This document shows, piece by piece, positions 8,073-16,384 of a DNA stretch of 64,000 bases. Source of the stretch: a bacterium (GTDB taxonomy: Bacteria > Hinthialibacterota > Hinthialibacteria > H5-UNCL2); assembly GCA_015075175.1 (NCBI GenBank), contig JABTUV010000001.1, positions 682,001-746,000 of the forward strand. The letters run 5' to 3'. Position 1 is the stretch's first letter. Each line of letters opens with the position of its first letter. The position numbers were made by a program, and so were the translations under genes. A model generated the notes under the pieces. That model had not been told where the DNA came from and ran no database searches. It was given only the letters and a program-made list of their open reading frames with translations.

Positions 8073-9443
8073 GGGCGTGCCCCTGCAAACTTTACCAGTG
8101 GAATGTTGGGATCTCCGGTCAACAGGAGGTCCAAGATGAAGAGATCGGTACAACGAGATAGATCATCCGGATTCTGCGGGAGCGGAGGCCAACGGTCGTT
8201 CGGTGGCGGAGGTGTGCCGCAAGCGGGGCATTAGCGAGCAGACCTTCTACCGCTGGCGTCGGAAGCTCGGGGAAATGAGCGTTCCGGAGGCCTCGTCGGC
8301 TGCGGGAACTGGAGCGGGAAAACAGTCAGCTGAGCGGATGGTGGCGGAGCGGGACCTGGAGATCGAAACGATCAAGGGGCTGTTAAGAAAAGTGGTAACG
8401 GCGCAACAGCGTCAGGCGTGGACTCCGCGCGACGCGCCCTTCTCAGAACGACGCGGTTGCGCCTTGCTTGAGATCAGCCGTCCCGGTTACCACTACCAGC
8501 CGCAGCGGCGAGCGATACGGCCCTGGCCAAGGCGCTTGGGCGAGATCGCCCGGGAGCGCAAGCAGGGCCAGTTATCGCACCGCCTGGGGAGTGCTGAGGC
8601 TGGAAGGAAGTCATCAACCCCAAACGGGTGCACTGGGTTGGCGCCCGGGAAGGCGTCCCAGCCTAGACGCAGGAAGCGCCGGCGACGTGGGAGAAGAGTC
8701 CAACCCCTTGCGGGCCGAGTATCCGGACCACGTCTGGACCTACGACTCGCGGAGGATGCCACCGCGGAAGGGCCGCAAACTGCGGGTGTTGACGCTGGTG
8801 GATGAGTACGCGCGAATGCCCGGTGATCGAGGTAGACCGTAGGATGAAGGCCAGGGCGACGTGATCCGGGTGCTGGAGGGTGATGAGTGGGGAGACGCCC
8901 CAAGCACCTGCCGCAGCGACAACGGCCTGAGTTCATTGCAAGAGCGCTCTCGACCTGGCTGTCGAGGCGGGGCGTAGAGACGCACCACATCGATCCGGGC
9001 GGCCGTGGCAGAATCCCTCGGGGAAGCTCAGCAGGCGGCTGCGGACGAGTGCTTCGAACCTGAACCGTTCCAGAATCTCTTGAGGCGAGAGGTGGTCGTT
9101 GAGGATTGGCGCAGAGACTAACCTGGCCCGGCCGCACAGCAGCCTGGGTTACCGCAGTTCCGTGCCGCCTGGCTGAAGGATGCGGGCTGCCCCTGAACCC
9201 CCGGGTTTATCGCTTCCGGCCTCCCGAGAGGGCTAACAAACGAAAGGCGAGGATGGACGTCTCCCTGCCCCTCTCCGTACAGGCACCGGCCATGGCGCTC
9301 GGGTCGCTCTCCAGCGGGTCATCCTCCGGGCCGGCAGGAGAAGCTCTATCACGCGGGGCTGAGGTCGACAACTCCGCCTTGGTGCGGGCATCATAACCCC
9401 GGAGGACTAACATTCCGGTGAGTAAACAAAATGGGGCTGGACA
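8073..9443 (+). mobile_element. IS3-family insertion sequence copy 2, riddled with indels
   Basis: This copy aligns end to end with the one at 3086-4506 but is 50 bases shorter, through many scattered one- or two-base deletions plus substitutions. Both ORFs are broken many times. For example, the A6G slippery site is reduced to A4G, and the SDNGPEF region is shifted. The 4-bp duplication TATC is intact at 8069-8072 and 9444-9447, so the element arrived as an independent insertion. It lies upstream of tadA. The ORF fragments inside it are not genes. Confidence 0.9.
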
Positions 9444-9447
9444 TATC

Positions 9448-9672
9448 TCTGTCATTGGGACCGAACCACCCTGTCATTTCTGACCGAACCACCCTGTCAT
9501 TGGGACCGAACCACCCTGTCATTTCGACTGAACTACCTTGTCATTTCGACCAGAAGAAATCTCTGTTTCGCACTCAACGCGCGGCGGTGGTGGGAGAATT
9601 TTCTCCTGCGGTCGAAATGACAGTTGCGGTGGTGGGAGAGATTTCTCCCTGCGGTCGAAATAACAGCCGGGG
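9448..9672. repeat. Dispersed TGTCATTTCGACCG-type repeat, locus 1
   Basis: Four imperfect tandem units of about 22 bp (CCTGTCATTGGGACCGAACC type) lead into a palindromic element. Its arms resemble TGTCATTTCGACC...AGAAATCTCT and AGAGATTTCTCCCTGCGG. The core GTGGTGGGAGA/TCGCACTCAACGCG is shared with other loci at 17.1, 20.6 and 47.0 kb. It is non-coding and immediately follows IS3 copy 2. Confidence 0.8.
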
Positions 9673-9757
9673 CGGGAAACGACTGAATCTCCGTTCCAAA
9701 GACGGTCGTCGTCCGCCCTTGACACCGCCCACCGGACGCGTATTCCTTCCGGTCCGT

Positions 9758-9830
9758 GGCCAGGTGTTCAGTTGGTGAGCAACGGACTGAAAAATCCGTG
9801 TCGTTGGTTCGATTCCGACCCTGGCCACCA
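9758..9830 (+). tRNA. tRNA-Phe(GAA), with several indels
   Basis: The acceptor GGCCAGG pairs with CCTGGCC, followed by A and an encoded CCA. The anticodon region ACTGAAAAATCC contains GAA, and the T arm is GTTGGTTCGATTCCGAC. Compared with a normal bacterial tRNA-Phe it lacks single bases in the D arm (TGTTCAG for TAGCTCAG; GGTGAGC for GGTAGAGC). It has one extra A in the anticodon loop and is two bases short before the T arm. It is either a pseudo-tRNA or a victim of sequence errors. Confidence 0.75.
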
Positions 9831-9869
9831 TGGAGAACGTCCCATCCTTTCGCCGGGAGACCCCCGCCC

Positions 9870-10238
9870 TTGAGCCCCACACGCGTCCTGGCTCCGTTGC
9901 GCGCGACCCGTCTCAAGAAGATTCTCTCCGCCTTTGTCGCCGAGGTACGCGCCCGCTGGTCGGAGGAGCAGATTCAGAAAATCGTTCTCACCGGCTCCTA
10001 CGCCCTCTCGGAGGGCAAGGAAGGCTCCGACATCAATCTCTTTCTATTCGTGCCGCCGGAGCTTCCCGACGAGGTTCGACAGGCGGTCCAGGACCTGGCT
10101 TATGCCCACATGAAGGCGGAGCGGTTTTCCTTTCTGCTGGGTCTGAACTTCATCACGCCTGACGACTACCGCATGATGGAGGAAGCGGGGGCGGGGCTTT
10201 ACTTTCATATCCGCGACTGCGGGCGGGTGTTGTCGTGA
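9870..10238 (+). CDS. MNT-type nucleotidyltransferase, partner of HEPN
   Basis: This is a minimal nucleotidyltransferase of the kind paired with HEPN proteins. The GS motif (LTGSYALSEG) is followed by GSDINLFLFV. The usual acidic pair DxD is DxN here, so the second metal ligand is replaced. In known systems MNT antitoxins AMPylate their HEPN partner. The frame has no ATG in a sensible place. A TTG at 9870 with GGGAGA upstream gives 122 residues; the start is uncertain. The stop overlaps the GTG of the HEPN gene (GTGA), so the two are coupled. Confidence 0.7.
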   Translation: MSPTRVLAPLRATRLKKILSAFVAEVRARWSEEQIQKIVLTGSYALSEGKEGSDINLFLFVPPELPDEVRQAVQDLAYAHMKAERFSFLLGLNFITPDDYRMMEEAGAGLYFHIRDCGRVLS

Positions 10239-10657
10239 AAGTTCCCGAGTTGTGGCTGGAGTACGCCCTGGAGAGCGTGGCGGCGGCGGACCTCTTGTAC
10301 GAAGACGGCTTCGCGGTGGATTCGGTCTCGCGCGCCTACTACGCCATGCTGTACGCCGCAGAGGCGCTCTTGACCCGCGAGGGCGTGTTTCTCCGGCAGT
10401 CCACGCAAGTGGTCGCGGCCCTGGGCCGCGAGATGGTGCTCTCAGGCAAGCTGCCCGAGGTGCATCATCGGAACCTGGTGGAGCTTTACACGCTGCGCAA
10501 GCGGGTGGATTACGACGTGTTCTACCAGGTTACCGAGGAGGAGACCAGGCGGCAGCTGCGGCGGGCGCGCGAGTTCGTGCAGTGGGTGGAAAAGAGCTTC
10601 CCCGGCCAGCGCCGCGGCTGGTTGCACCGCTTCCGCAGGGGACCATCGCAAACGTAA
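10235..10657 (+). CDS. HEPN domain protein
   Basis: The 140-residue all-helical protein matches the HEPN/UPF0332 pattern. Helix 1 is LWLEYALESVAAADLLYED, helix 2 is AVDSVSRAYYAMLYAAEALL, and the C-terminal helix contains LYTLRKRVDYDVFY. The classical HEPN RNase signature Rx4-6H is not evident. The RKRVDYD motif is typical of the UPF0332 branch. It starts with GTG inside the stop of the nucleotidyltransferase gene, forming a two-gene toxin-antitoxin-like or defence-like module. Nuclease activity cannot be judged from the sequence. Confidence 0.75.
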   Translation: MKVPELWLEYALESVAAADLLYEDGFAVDSVSRAYYAMLYAAEALLTREGVFLRQSTQVVAALGREMVLSGKLPEVHHRNLVELYTLRKRVDYDVFYQVTEEETRRQLRRAREFVQWVEKSFPGQRRGWLHRFRRGPSQT

Positions 10658-10742
10658 TTCTCAATCGTAATTCGTGCTCGTTATCGTGATCGATTCTTGA
10701 TTACGATGAGGAGCAAGAGCAGGATTAAGATCAAGACATTGG

Positions 10743-11315
10743 CTACAGCGTGGGCGGGGGCTCGCCCAAGAGTTCATAAATCCGGCGCATGAACTCATCA
10801 TGATCGGCGGGCGGCTCGTCCAGGAGAATGGCCCCATCGGCGTCGCGCTCGACGCGCGTCAGGCCCGGATGCAGTTTCTCGATCTCCTCCAAAACCCGTC
10901 CCTGCTCCTGCACGCGCTTGAAGAGCTTGCGCGCCTGGATGGAGAGTTCGCGCTGCTGCAGGGCGTGGCGGATGGCGACGGTCAAGTCCGCCGGATCGCA
11001 GGGTTTCACGAAAAACCGCTGCACCTGGCCCTGGTTGATGGCGGCGATGGCGGTATCCAGCGTGGCCTTGCCGGTGAGGATGAAACAGACCGTATCGGGA
11101 TAGAAGCGGCGCACGCGCATGAGGAGATCGGTCCCCTTCATACCGGGCATGTCCTGGTCGGAGACGACCAGGGCGATCTCGGTCTCGGCCATGATCTGGA
11201 GCGCCTCGCCGGCGGAGCGGGCGCACTTGACGGCGAAGTTCTCCTTGCGCAGCGTGCGCATCATGCCGGACAGGAGATTGGCGTCGTCGTCCACGAAAAG
11301 CACGGTCGGCGGCAT
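10743..11315 (-). CDS. Response regulator, REC domain with coiled tail
   Basis: This 190-residue protein has one receiver domain (residues 1-122). The acidic pocket is VDDDAN, the phosphoacceptor is in VVSDQDMPGMKG, the Thr/Ser switch in FILTGKA and the Lys in FFVKPCD. A ~65-residue helical tail of unknown role follows. There is no DNA-binding domain, so it probably works by protein contact. It is the last gene of a four-gene minus-strand signalling cluster, two bases after the REC-HD gene, and was probably duplicated from its neighbour. Confidence 0.9.
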   Translation of the reverse strand: MPPTVLFVDDDANLLSGMMRTLRKENFAVKCARSAGEALQIMAETEIALVVSDQDMPGMKGTDLLMRVRRFYPDTVCFILTGKATLDTAIAAINQGQVQRFFVKPCDPADLTVAIRHALQQRELSIQARKLFKRVQEQGRVLEEIEKLHPGLTRVERDADGAILLDEPPADHDEFMRRIYELLGEPPPTL

Positions 11316-11317
11316 GG

Positions 11318-12481
11318 TCAGGCCTCCTTGGAATCGGTTGCGGAACGTACCGGCACGAGCACCTTGATGGGCTCCTTGATGGCCGTGGTGCGGGCGAAAT
11401 TGCGCAGGCGGGCGCGCAGCGAAGTTGTCACTTCCTGGCCTTGCGCGATCAGCAGCAGGCCCTTGTCGGTCTTGATCTCCTCCGCCAGGATCATGCTGGA
11501 ATCAAGTTGGGCTAGGGAGACGGAGCGGACCTCGTAACGGACGTCCAGGTCGAGGGACTTGGCGAGGGCCGAAAGCATGGCGGGATCGTACCAGTCCTTG
11601 TGTTGCGAGAGGCGGCGCAGGGCTTCAGCGCGGGAGACGCCGGCCATGGTGAGATTGTCGTAGTGCAAAGCCACGTGCAGGGCGCGCGCTCCCGCGGGGA
11701 TTTTCTCTCCGCGCGGTCCGTCGTGCGGAACGCCGCTGCCGTCGAAGTGCTTTTCCTGGAAGGCGATAATCTCGGCCACCCCCGCCAGGCGCGGAATGTT
11801 GGCGATCAGGTCGCGGCCCACCTGCGGATGGCCGTCGAACATGCGTTGCTCTTCTTCGGAGAGCTTGTAACCACGATGGAGTTTGTCGATGACTTCGCCG
11901 GGCAGGGAGACGCAGCCGACCTGCGAGAGCAAGGCGGCCAATTCAAACTCCCACACCGGCGCGCCCAGTTGCCGGGCCATCGCGCGCATCAGCCGCTGTA
12001 CCCGCACCGCGCGCCCGAAGGCCGCCGGACTGACCAGCGACAGCGTGTCCGTCAGCACCTTCACGCTGCCCGAGAGCGTCTTTTCCAGCAGTTCCCGCTC
12101 CGCGTGCACCAGCCGGAACTGCTCGGCGCCCGCCCGCAACGACAGAAGCAGCGACTCCGCCGAGCACGGCTTGGTCAGGAAACGAAAGATGCTGCCCTGG
12201 TTGACCGCCTCCATCGCGGTCGAAAGATCGGCCTGGCCGGTGAGCATGATGCGCACCGTGTCGGGCGCCGCCGCTTTGACGCGCGACAGGAACTCGATAC
12301 CGTCCATTTCGGGCATGCGCATGTCCGAGACGACCACTGCGTAGGGACCGCGCTCGGAGAGCCGGGCCAGTCCGCGTGCGCCGCTCTCCGCGATGTCCAC
12401 CTCGAACTCCTTGCGCAGGTGGCGTTGGCAGGCGGAGAGAATGTTGGGGTCGTCGTCCACGCAAAGGATTCTCGGATTCAC
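11318..12481 (-). CDS. REC plus degenerate HD-GYP-like regulator
   Basis: The 387-residue protein starts with a receiver (phospho-Asp in VVSDMRMPEMDG, Lys in FLTKPCS). An HD-GYP-like output domain follows. In place of the catalytic HD dyad (usually LLHDIGK) the sequence reads ALLSQVGCVSLP, and the GYP motif is HFDGSGVP. Cyclic-di-GMP hydrolysis is therefore unlikely. A C-terminal ~90-residue extension (from about residue 290) is not recognised. The start is a GTG overlapping the stop of the upstream HDOD gene (GTGA), indicating translational coupling in the signalling operon. Confidence 0.88.
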   Translation of the reverse strand: MNPRILCVDDDPNILSACQRHLRKEFEVDIAESGARGLARLSERGPYAVVVSDMRMPEMDGIEFLSRVKAAAPDTVRIMLTGQADLSTAMEAVNQGSIFRFLTKPCSAESLLLSLRAGAEQFRLVHAERELLEKTLSGSVKVLTDTLSLVSPAAFGRAVRVQRLMRAMARQLGAPVWEFELAALLSQVGCVSLPGEVIDKLHRGYKLSEEEQRMFDGHPQVGRDLIANIPRLAGVAEIIAFQEKHFDGSGVPHDGPRGEKIPAGARALHVALHYDNLTMAGVSRAEALRRLSQHKDWYDPAMLSALAKSLDLDVRYEVRSVSLAQLDSSMILAEEIKTDKGLLLIAQGQEVTTSLRARLRNFARTTAIKEPIKVLVPVRSATDSKEA

Positions 12482-13710
12482 CGCGCCTTGGCCTCCTCGG
12501 GTGTGCGCTCAAGAGCCGCCTTCCAGACCGGCAGCCGGTTTTCCAAGCCCAGACGGCGGAGGTAGTGCAAGTCCAGTACAGAACCTTCGAGGCCGTTTTG
12601 CGAGAGGTTCGCATGGTCGCTCCAGGCGTCGGCCACGTGCACGGCCAGGAGCGGGGAAAAGCGGGAGTCCAGGCACTCGGAGGGCGTGTGGTGGAAAGCG
12701 AGCGCCTCAACCACCGGATCGGGCAGGCCCCAGAGACCCAAAAGATAGGCGCCGACTTCGGGGTGGCCGGCGCCGAAAATCCGCCGCTCCGCCGCCCAGA
12801 GCGAGCATCCTTCGCCGCGCCCCAGCTCCAATACGTGCTGATACTGGTCGGGCAGTTGCGTCGTCAGCACCAAGAGTCCGACGTCGTGCAGGAGTCCCGC
12901 CAGCAGCGAGTCCTCGACCACCTTCTTGTCGGCGCGTTCGGCGATGGCGATGCCGCGGGCCAGCTGGCCGACGGCGGTGCTGTGCTGCCAGAGGGATTCT
13001 AAGCTGAAACCGGCGGGCAAGGCGTCGCGCGAGCTGGAGAAGACGTGCAGCGAGAGTACCAGCGCCTTCAGCGTCTCCATGCCCAGGAGGCTGGCGGCCT
13101 GCACCGGGTCGCGCACTTGCTTGCGCACGCCGAAAAAGGCCGAGTTGACCAGCTGCAGCACCTTGGCGGTCATGCCGAGGTCCTGGGCGATGATGCGGCC
13201 CACGCGTTGAATCGAGGCCATAGGCGACCGCATCTCCTCGACGATCTCCAGGTAGAGCTGCGGCAGGCTGGGCAGGGCGTCCAGGCGCGAGACCAGCTCC
13301 TTCAGCTGGGCGTTGTCCAGGATGGCGCGCAGGGCGCAGGCGCGACTGACGGTGGCCTTGAGCAAGTCCGCGTCGCACGGCTTGGCCAGATATTGATGCG
13401 TGGGGCCGACCGAGCGCAGCACCATCTCCTTTTCCGAGTGGCCGGAGAGCACGATGCGCACCATGTGAGGATGGCGGCGCATGACCTCGCTCAGCAGCTG
13501 GGCGCCGTCCATGCCGGGCATGCGCATGTCGGAGACGATCACGTCGAAGCGCTCGCGCGACAGGAGTTCGAGCGCGTCGGCGCCGCTTGGGAGGAAGGCC
13601 ATGTCCCACTCGTCGCGCAGCGGGCGCAACATGCGCGACAGTCCGCCCAGTACGCGCGGTTCGTCGTCCACGAAGAGGATGCGTTTTTTTTCCGATTTCA
13701 AGCAAGTCAT
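12478..13710 (-). CDS. REC-HDOD signalling protein
   Basis: The 410-residue protein has an N-terminal receiver (FVDDEPR, phospho-Asp in VSDMRMPGMDG, Lys in YLAKPCD). An HDOD domain follows (about residues 145-350: LPSLPQLYLEIVEEM, AKVLQLVNSAFFG, LLAGLLHDVGLLVL). HDOD modules act in non-enzymatic signalling, often beside HD-GYP and histidine kinases. The gene lies between the histidine kinase and the REC-HD gene and overlaps the latter by four bases. A phosphorelay from the upstream kinase to this receiver is likely but inferred from position only. Confidence 0.92.
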   Translation of the reverse strand: MTCLKSEKKRILFVDDEPRVLGGLSRMLRPLRDEWDMAFLPSGADALELLSRERFDVIVSDMRMPGMDGAQLLSEVMRRHPHMVRIVLSGHSEKEMVLRSVGPTHQYLAKPCDADLLKATVSRACALRAILDNAQLKELVSRLDALPSLPQLYLEIVEEMRSPMASIQRVGRIIAQDLGMTAKVLQLVNSAFFGVRKQVRDPVQAASLLGMETLKALVLSLHVFSSSRDALPAGFSLESLWQHSTAVGQLARGIAIAERADKKVVEDSLLAGLLHDVGLLVLTTQLPDQYQHVLELGRGEGCSLWAAERRIFGAGHPEVGAYLLGLWGLPDPVVEALAFHHTPSECLDSRFSPLLAVHVADAWSDHANLSQNGLEGSVLDLHYLRRLGLENRLPVWKAALERTPEEAKAR

Positions 13711-13799
13711 GATTGCTTTCCCTGCCCAGCCGTGGGGCGTATGGGGCCTAGGGGACGAATGCGGCCCACTTCATCGCCGCCGAACGCTGCGAGCGGAGT

Positions 13800-16172
13800 T
13801 TAGACGGTCGCGCCGGCTATTGCCTCCGCCGGTTCGCTCGCTTGCCCCTGTGGCTCCTCCAGCGGCAGGCGCACGATGAAGGTGGTTCCGCGGCCTGTCT
13901 CCGTCTCGAACTCGATCTCGCCGCCGTGCTTGTCCACCACGACCGAGCGCGCGATGGCCAACCCCTGCCCCGTGCCCTTGCCCACTTCCTTGGTCGTAAA
14001 GAAAGGCTCGAAGATGCGGTGGCGGATCTTCTCGGGAATGCCGCCGCCGGTGTCGGAGACGCGGATTTCGGCCCAGGGGCCGTTGAGGCGGGTCGATACG
14101 GTGATGGTCCCCTTGCCTTCGCCCCGCTCTTTCACGACCGCGCCGATGGCATGGGCGGCGTTGATGACCAAGTTCAGGATGACCTGGTTGAAGTCGCCGG
14201 GCAGGCAGGGCACGAGCGGCAGCTCGCGGTCCAGGTCCGCGACCAGGTCGGCCACGTACTTGTATTCGTTGCGGGCGACGGTGAGGGTGCTCTCGATGGC
14301 CTTGTTGAGGTCCACGGGGGTCTTTTCGTCGCCGCCGGGATGGGAGAACTCCTTCATGGCGCGCACGATGCGGGAGACGCGTTCGATGCCGTCCAGCGAC
14401 TCGGAGATGGCGCGGGGGATCTCCTCCAGCAAGTAGTCCAGGTCGCACTCGTCCATGCCCTTGCGTAGTTCGACCAGGAGGGCCGGGTCCAGTTGTCCCT
14501 TGTCCGCCGCCGCGACCACCATGCGCACACGCGCCAAGAGGAGCAGCAACTGGTTGAAGCTGTCGGAGAGGAAGCGGGCGTTGTCACCCACGTACTGGGT
14601 GGGCGTGTTGATTTCGTGGGCGATGCCGGCGGCCAGTTGGCCGATGGATTCCATTTTCTGGGCGTGGCGCAGTTGGGCTTCCAGATGCTTGTGTTCGGTG
14701 ATGTCTTCCAGGCTGCCGTCGATGAGCATCTCGCCCGCGGCGTCGCCGCGCACCAGGCTGGCGGTAAAAAGGCCGGAGAAGGTGGAGCCGTCGCGGCGGC
14801 GCATGAGCGCCTCCTCGCGCGCCAAGAAACCCTGCTTGAGCAGCCTTCCCACCAGGACGTCCCGCTGCCGCGGATCGTCAAAAAGCAGGCTCGTGTCCAA
14901 TCCGATCATGTGGTCAACGGTCTCGTAGCCGAACATGCGCGCCATCTCCGGGTTGGCCATCAGCAGCTGACATTCGCTGGCGCGGAAGACGCCCAGCGGC
15001 AGGTTGTGAAGCAGCTTGCGATACTTGCGTTCGGTCTCCAGGAGGGCCTCTTGCGCCCGTACGCGGTCGGTGATGTCGCGGACGGCGGCGACCGTGAAAC
15101 TCCTCCCGTTGGCCTCGCCGTCCGAGAGACTGATCTCGACCGGAAAGCGGCCGCCGTCGCTCCGCACCCCCTCGGTGCGAATCAGGTCGGCGGTCGGCGA
15201 CGCCGCGCTCAACCTGTATTGCAGGTACATCTCCTCGAACTCGGGGGCGAACAGGCTTTCCACGCCGGCGCCGTGGAGCTGCTTTTCCGGCGGGCCGAAC
15301 AGCGCCTGCGCCGCCGGGTTGTACTCGGTGATGCAGCCGCTCGCGTCAAAGACCACGATCGCGTCCTTGGAGGCCTGAATGATGGCGCGCAAGAGCGACT
15401 CGGACTGCGCGGTGCGTTCCGCCGCCTCCCGCTGCGACGTCACGTCCCGGATGACGTGCAGCCAGCCCCACACCGCCTCCCCGCGGTAACGCAGCGGGAC
15501 AATGGTCGCCTCGAAGTAGCCGTTCCACTGCCGCTGGCAGTACTCGATGGGATAATACCGCGCCTGAGTCGAGGTGAGAAGGAAGGGGCAGGTTTCCAGC
15601 GGATGGTCCCCGCCGCACAGCGCCTCGTGCCCGTGCCGCCCGATCAGTGCATCCTTGCTCGTCCCGAAGCGCTGCGCGACCGCCCGGTTGTATCGCAGAA
15701 TGCGCTGCTCGGGGTCCAGGATCACGATCATGTCCGGCGTCGCGTCGAAGATGGTCTCCCACTGTGCTGCCAGGTTGGCCATCTCCTTGCCGTAGCGCAC
15801 CACGCAACTGTGTCGCACCGCCCGGTCGATGGCTTTCACCACCATGTCGCCGTGGGCCGGCTTCTGGATGAAGTCGTAGGCTCCCAGCTTCATCGCCTGC
15901 ACCGCGCGGTCCACTTCGGTGTATCCCGTCAGGACGATGGGCACGGTTTCCAGCCTCAGTTCGTCCAAGGCCGACAGGAGCTGCAGCCCATCCATCACCG
16001 GCATGACCATGTCGATGAGGGTGACATCGTAATTGTCCAGCGTCAGTTTCTCCAGCGCCGCCCGACCGTCCGCCGCCGTGTCGCACGTATAGCCGGCTGT
16101 CACCAACTGCCGCAGGAGGACATTGCGGACCAGCTGATCGTCGTCCACGATCAGCACTCGACCTTTCTGCAT
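13800..16172 (-). CDS. Hybrid histidine kinase: REC, multiple PAS, HisKA, HATPase
   Basis: The 790-residue cytoplasmic kinase has an N-terminal receiver (IVDDDQ; phospho-Asp in LIDMVMPVMDG; Lys in FIQKPAH). At least three PAS domains follow (ATPDMIVILDPEQRI; SKDAIVVFDASG; LPLGVFRASE). The H-box is GIAHEINTPTQYVGDNARF. The ATPase has the N box NLVINAAHAI, G1 DTGGGIPE, F box FEPFFTTKE and G2 GKGTGQGLAIA. There are no transmembrane helices, so it senses an internal signal. I chose the ATG at 16172 because GGAGGG lies seven bases upstream. It leads the cluster with REC-HDOD, REC-HD and REC genes. Confidence 0.93.
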   Translation of the reverse strand: MQKGRVLIVDDDQLVRNVLLRQLVTAGYTCDTAADGRAALEKLTLDNYDVTLIDMVMPVMDGLQLLSALDELRLETVPIVLTGYTEVDRAVQAMKLGAYDFIQKPAHGDMVVKAIDRAVRHSCVVRYGKEMANLAAQWETIFDATPDMIVILDPEQRILRYNRAVAQRFGTSKDALIGRHGHEALCGGDHPLETCPFLLTSTQARYYPIEYCQRQWNGYFEATIVPLRYRGEAVWGWLHVIRDVTSQREAAERTAQSESLLRAIIQASKDAIVVFDASGCITEYNPAAQALFGPPEKQLHGAGVESLFAPEFEEMYLQYRLSAASPTADLIRTEGVRSDGGRFPVEISLSDGEANGRSFTVAAVRDITDRVRAQEALLETERKYRKLLHNLPLGVFRASECQLLMANPEMARMFGYETVDHMIGLDTSLLFDDPRQRDVLVGRLLKQGFLAREEALMRRRDGSTFSGLFTASLVRGDAAGEMLIDGSLEDITEHKHLEAQLRHAQKMESIGQLAAGIAHEINTPTQYVGDNARFLSDSFNQLLLLLARVRMVVAAADKGQLDPALLVELRKGMDECDLDYLLEEIPRAISESLDGIERVSRIVRAMKEFSHPGGDEKTPVDLNKAIESTLTVARNEYKYVADLVADLDRELPLVPCLPGDFNQVILNLVINAAHAIGAVVKERGEGKGTITVSTRLNGPWAEIRVSDTGGGIPEKIRHRIFEPFFTTKEVGKGTGQGLAIARSVVVDKHGGEIEFETETGRGTTFIVRLPLEEPQGQASEPAEAIAGATV

Positions 16173-16284
16173 GGCACCCTCCGCACCTCCTTGAGGCATC
16201 GCGTATCCCGTCGCGGCAAACCTCTTTTCAGGCTGCAACAAGAAGATATGAATCAAGTGTTCTCGTTGCTCCTGGTCACTCTAG

Positions 16285-16313
16285 ATTATATGGCGCAGGC
16301 GAAAGAGGCGCAA
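16285..16313 (-). promoter_or_regulatory. Sigma-70 type promoter for the signalling cluster
   Basis: On the minus strand TTGCGC and a perfect TATAAT are separated by exactly 17 bases. They point toward the histidine kinase, whose ATG is about 110 bases downstream. Transcription would start near 16277. This is the clearest housekeeping promoter I see in the window. Confidence 0.75.
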
Positions 16314-16384
16314 TGTTTGCGTTTGAAAAAGATTCAAAACGTTGCAGAGCGGGCTAAAAAATCAAGACGGCAAGGACATGAGTC

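Noticed and set aside
8203-9396. Several transposase-like ORFs in IS3 copy 2 as separate genes
   Set aside because: They are frameshifted fragments of one orfA-orfB pair, as the alignment with copy 1 shows.
11318-12481. Active c-di-GMP phosphodiesterase
   Set aside because: The HD dyad is replaced by SQ and the GYP motif is altered, so the name HD-GYP phosphodiesterase is not supported.
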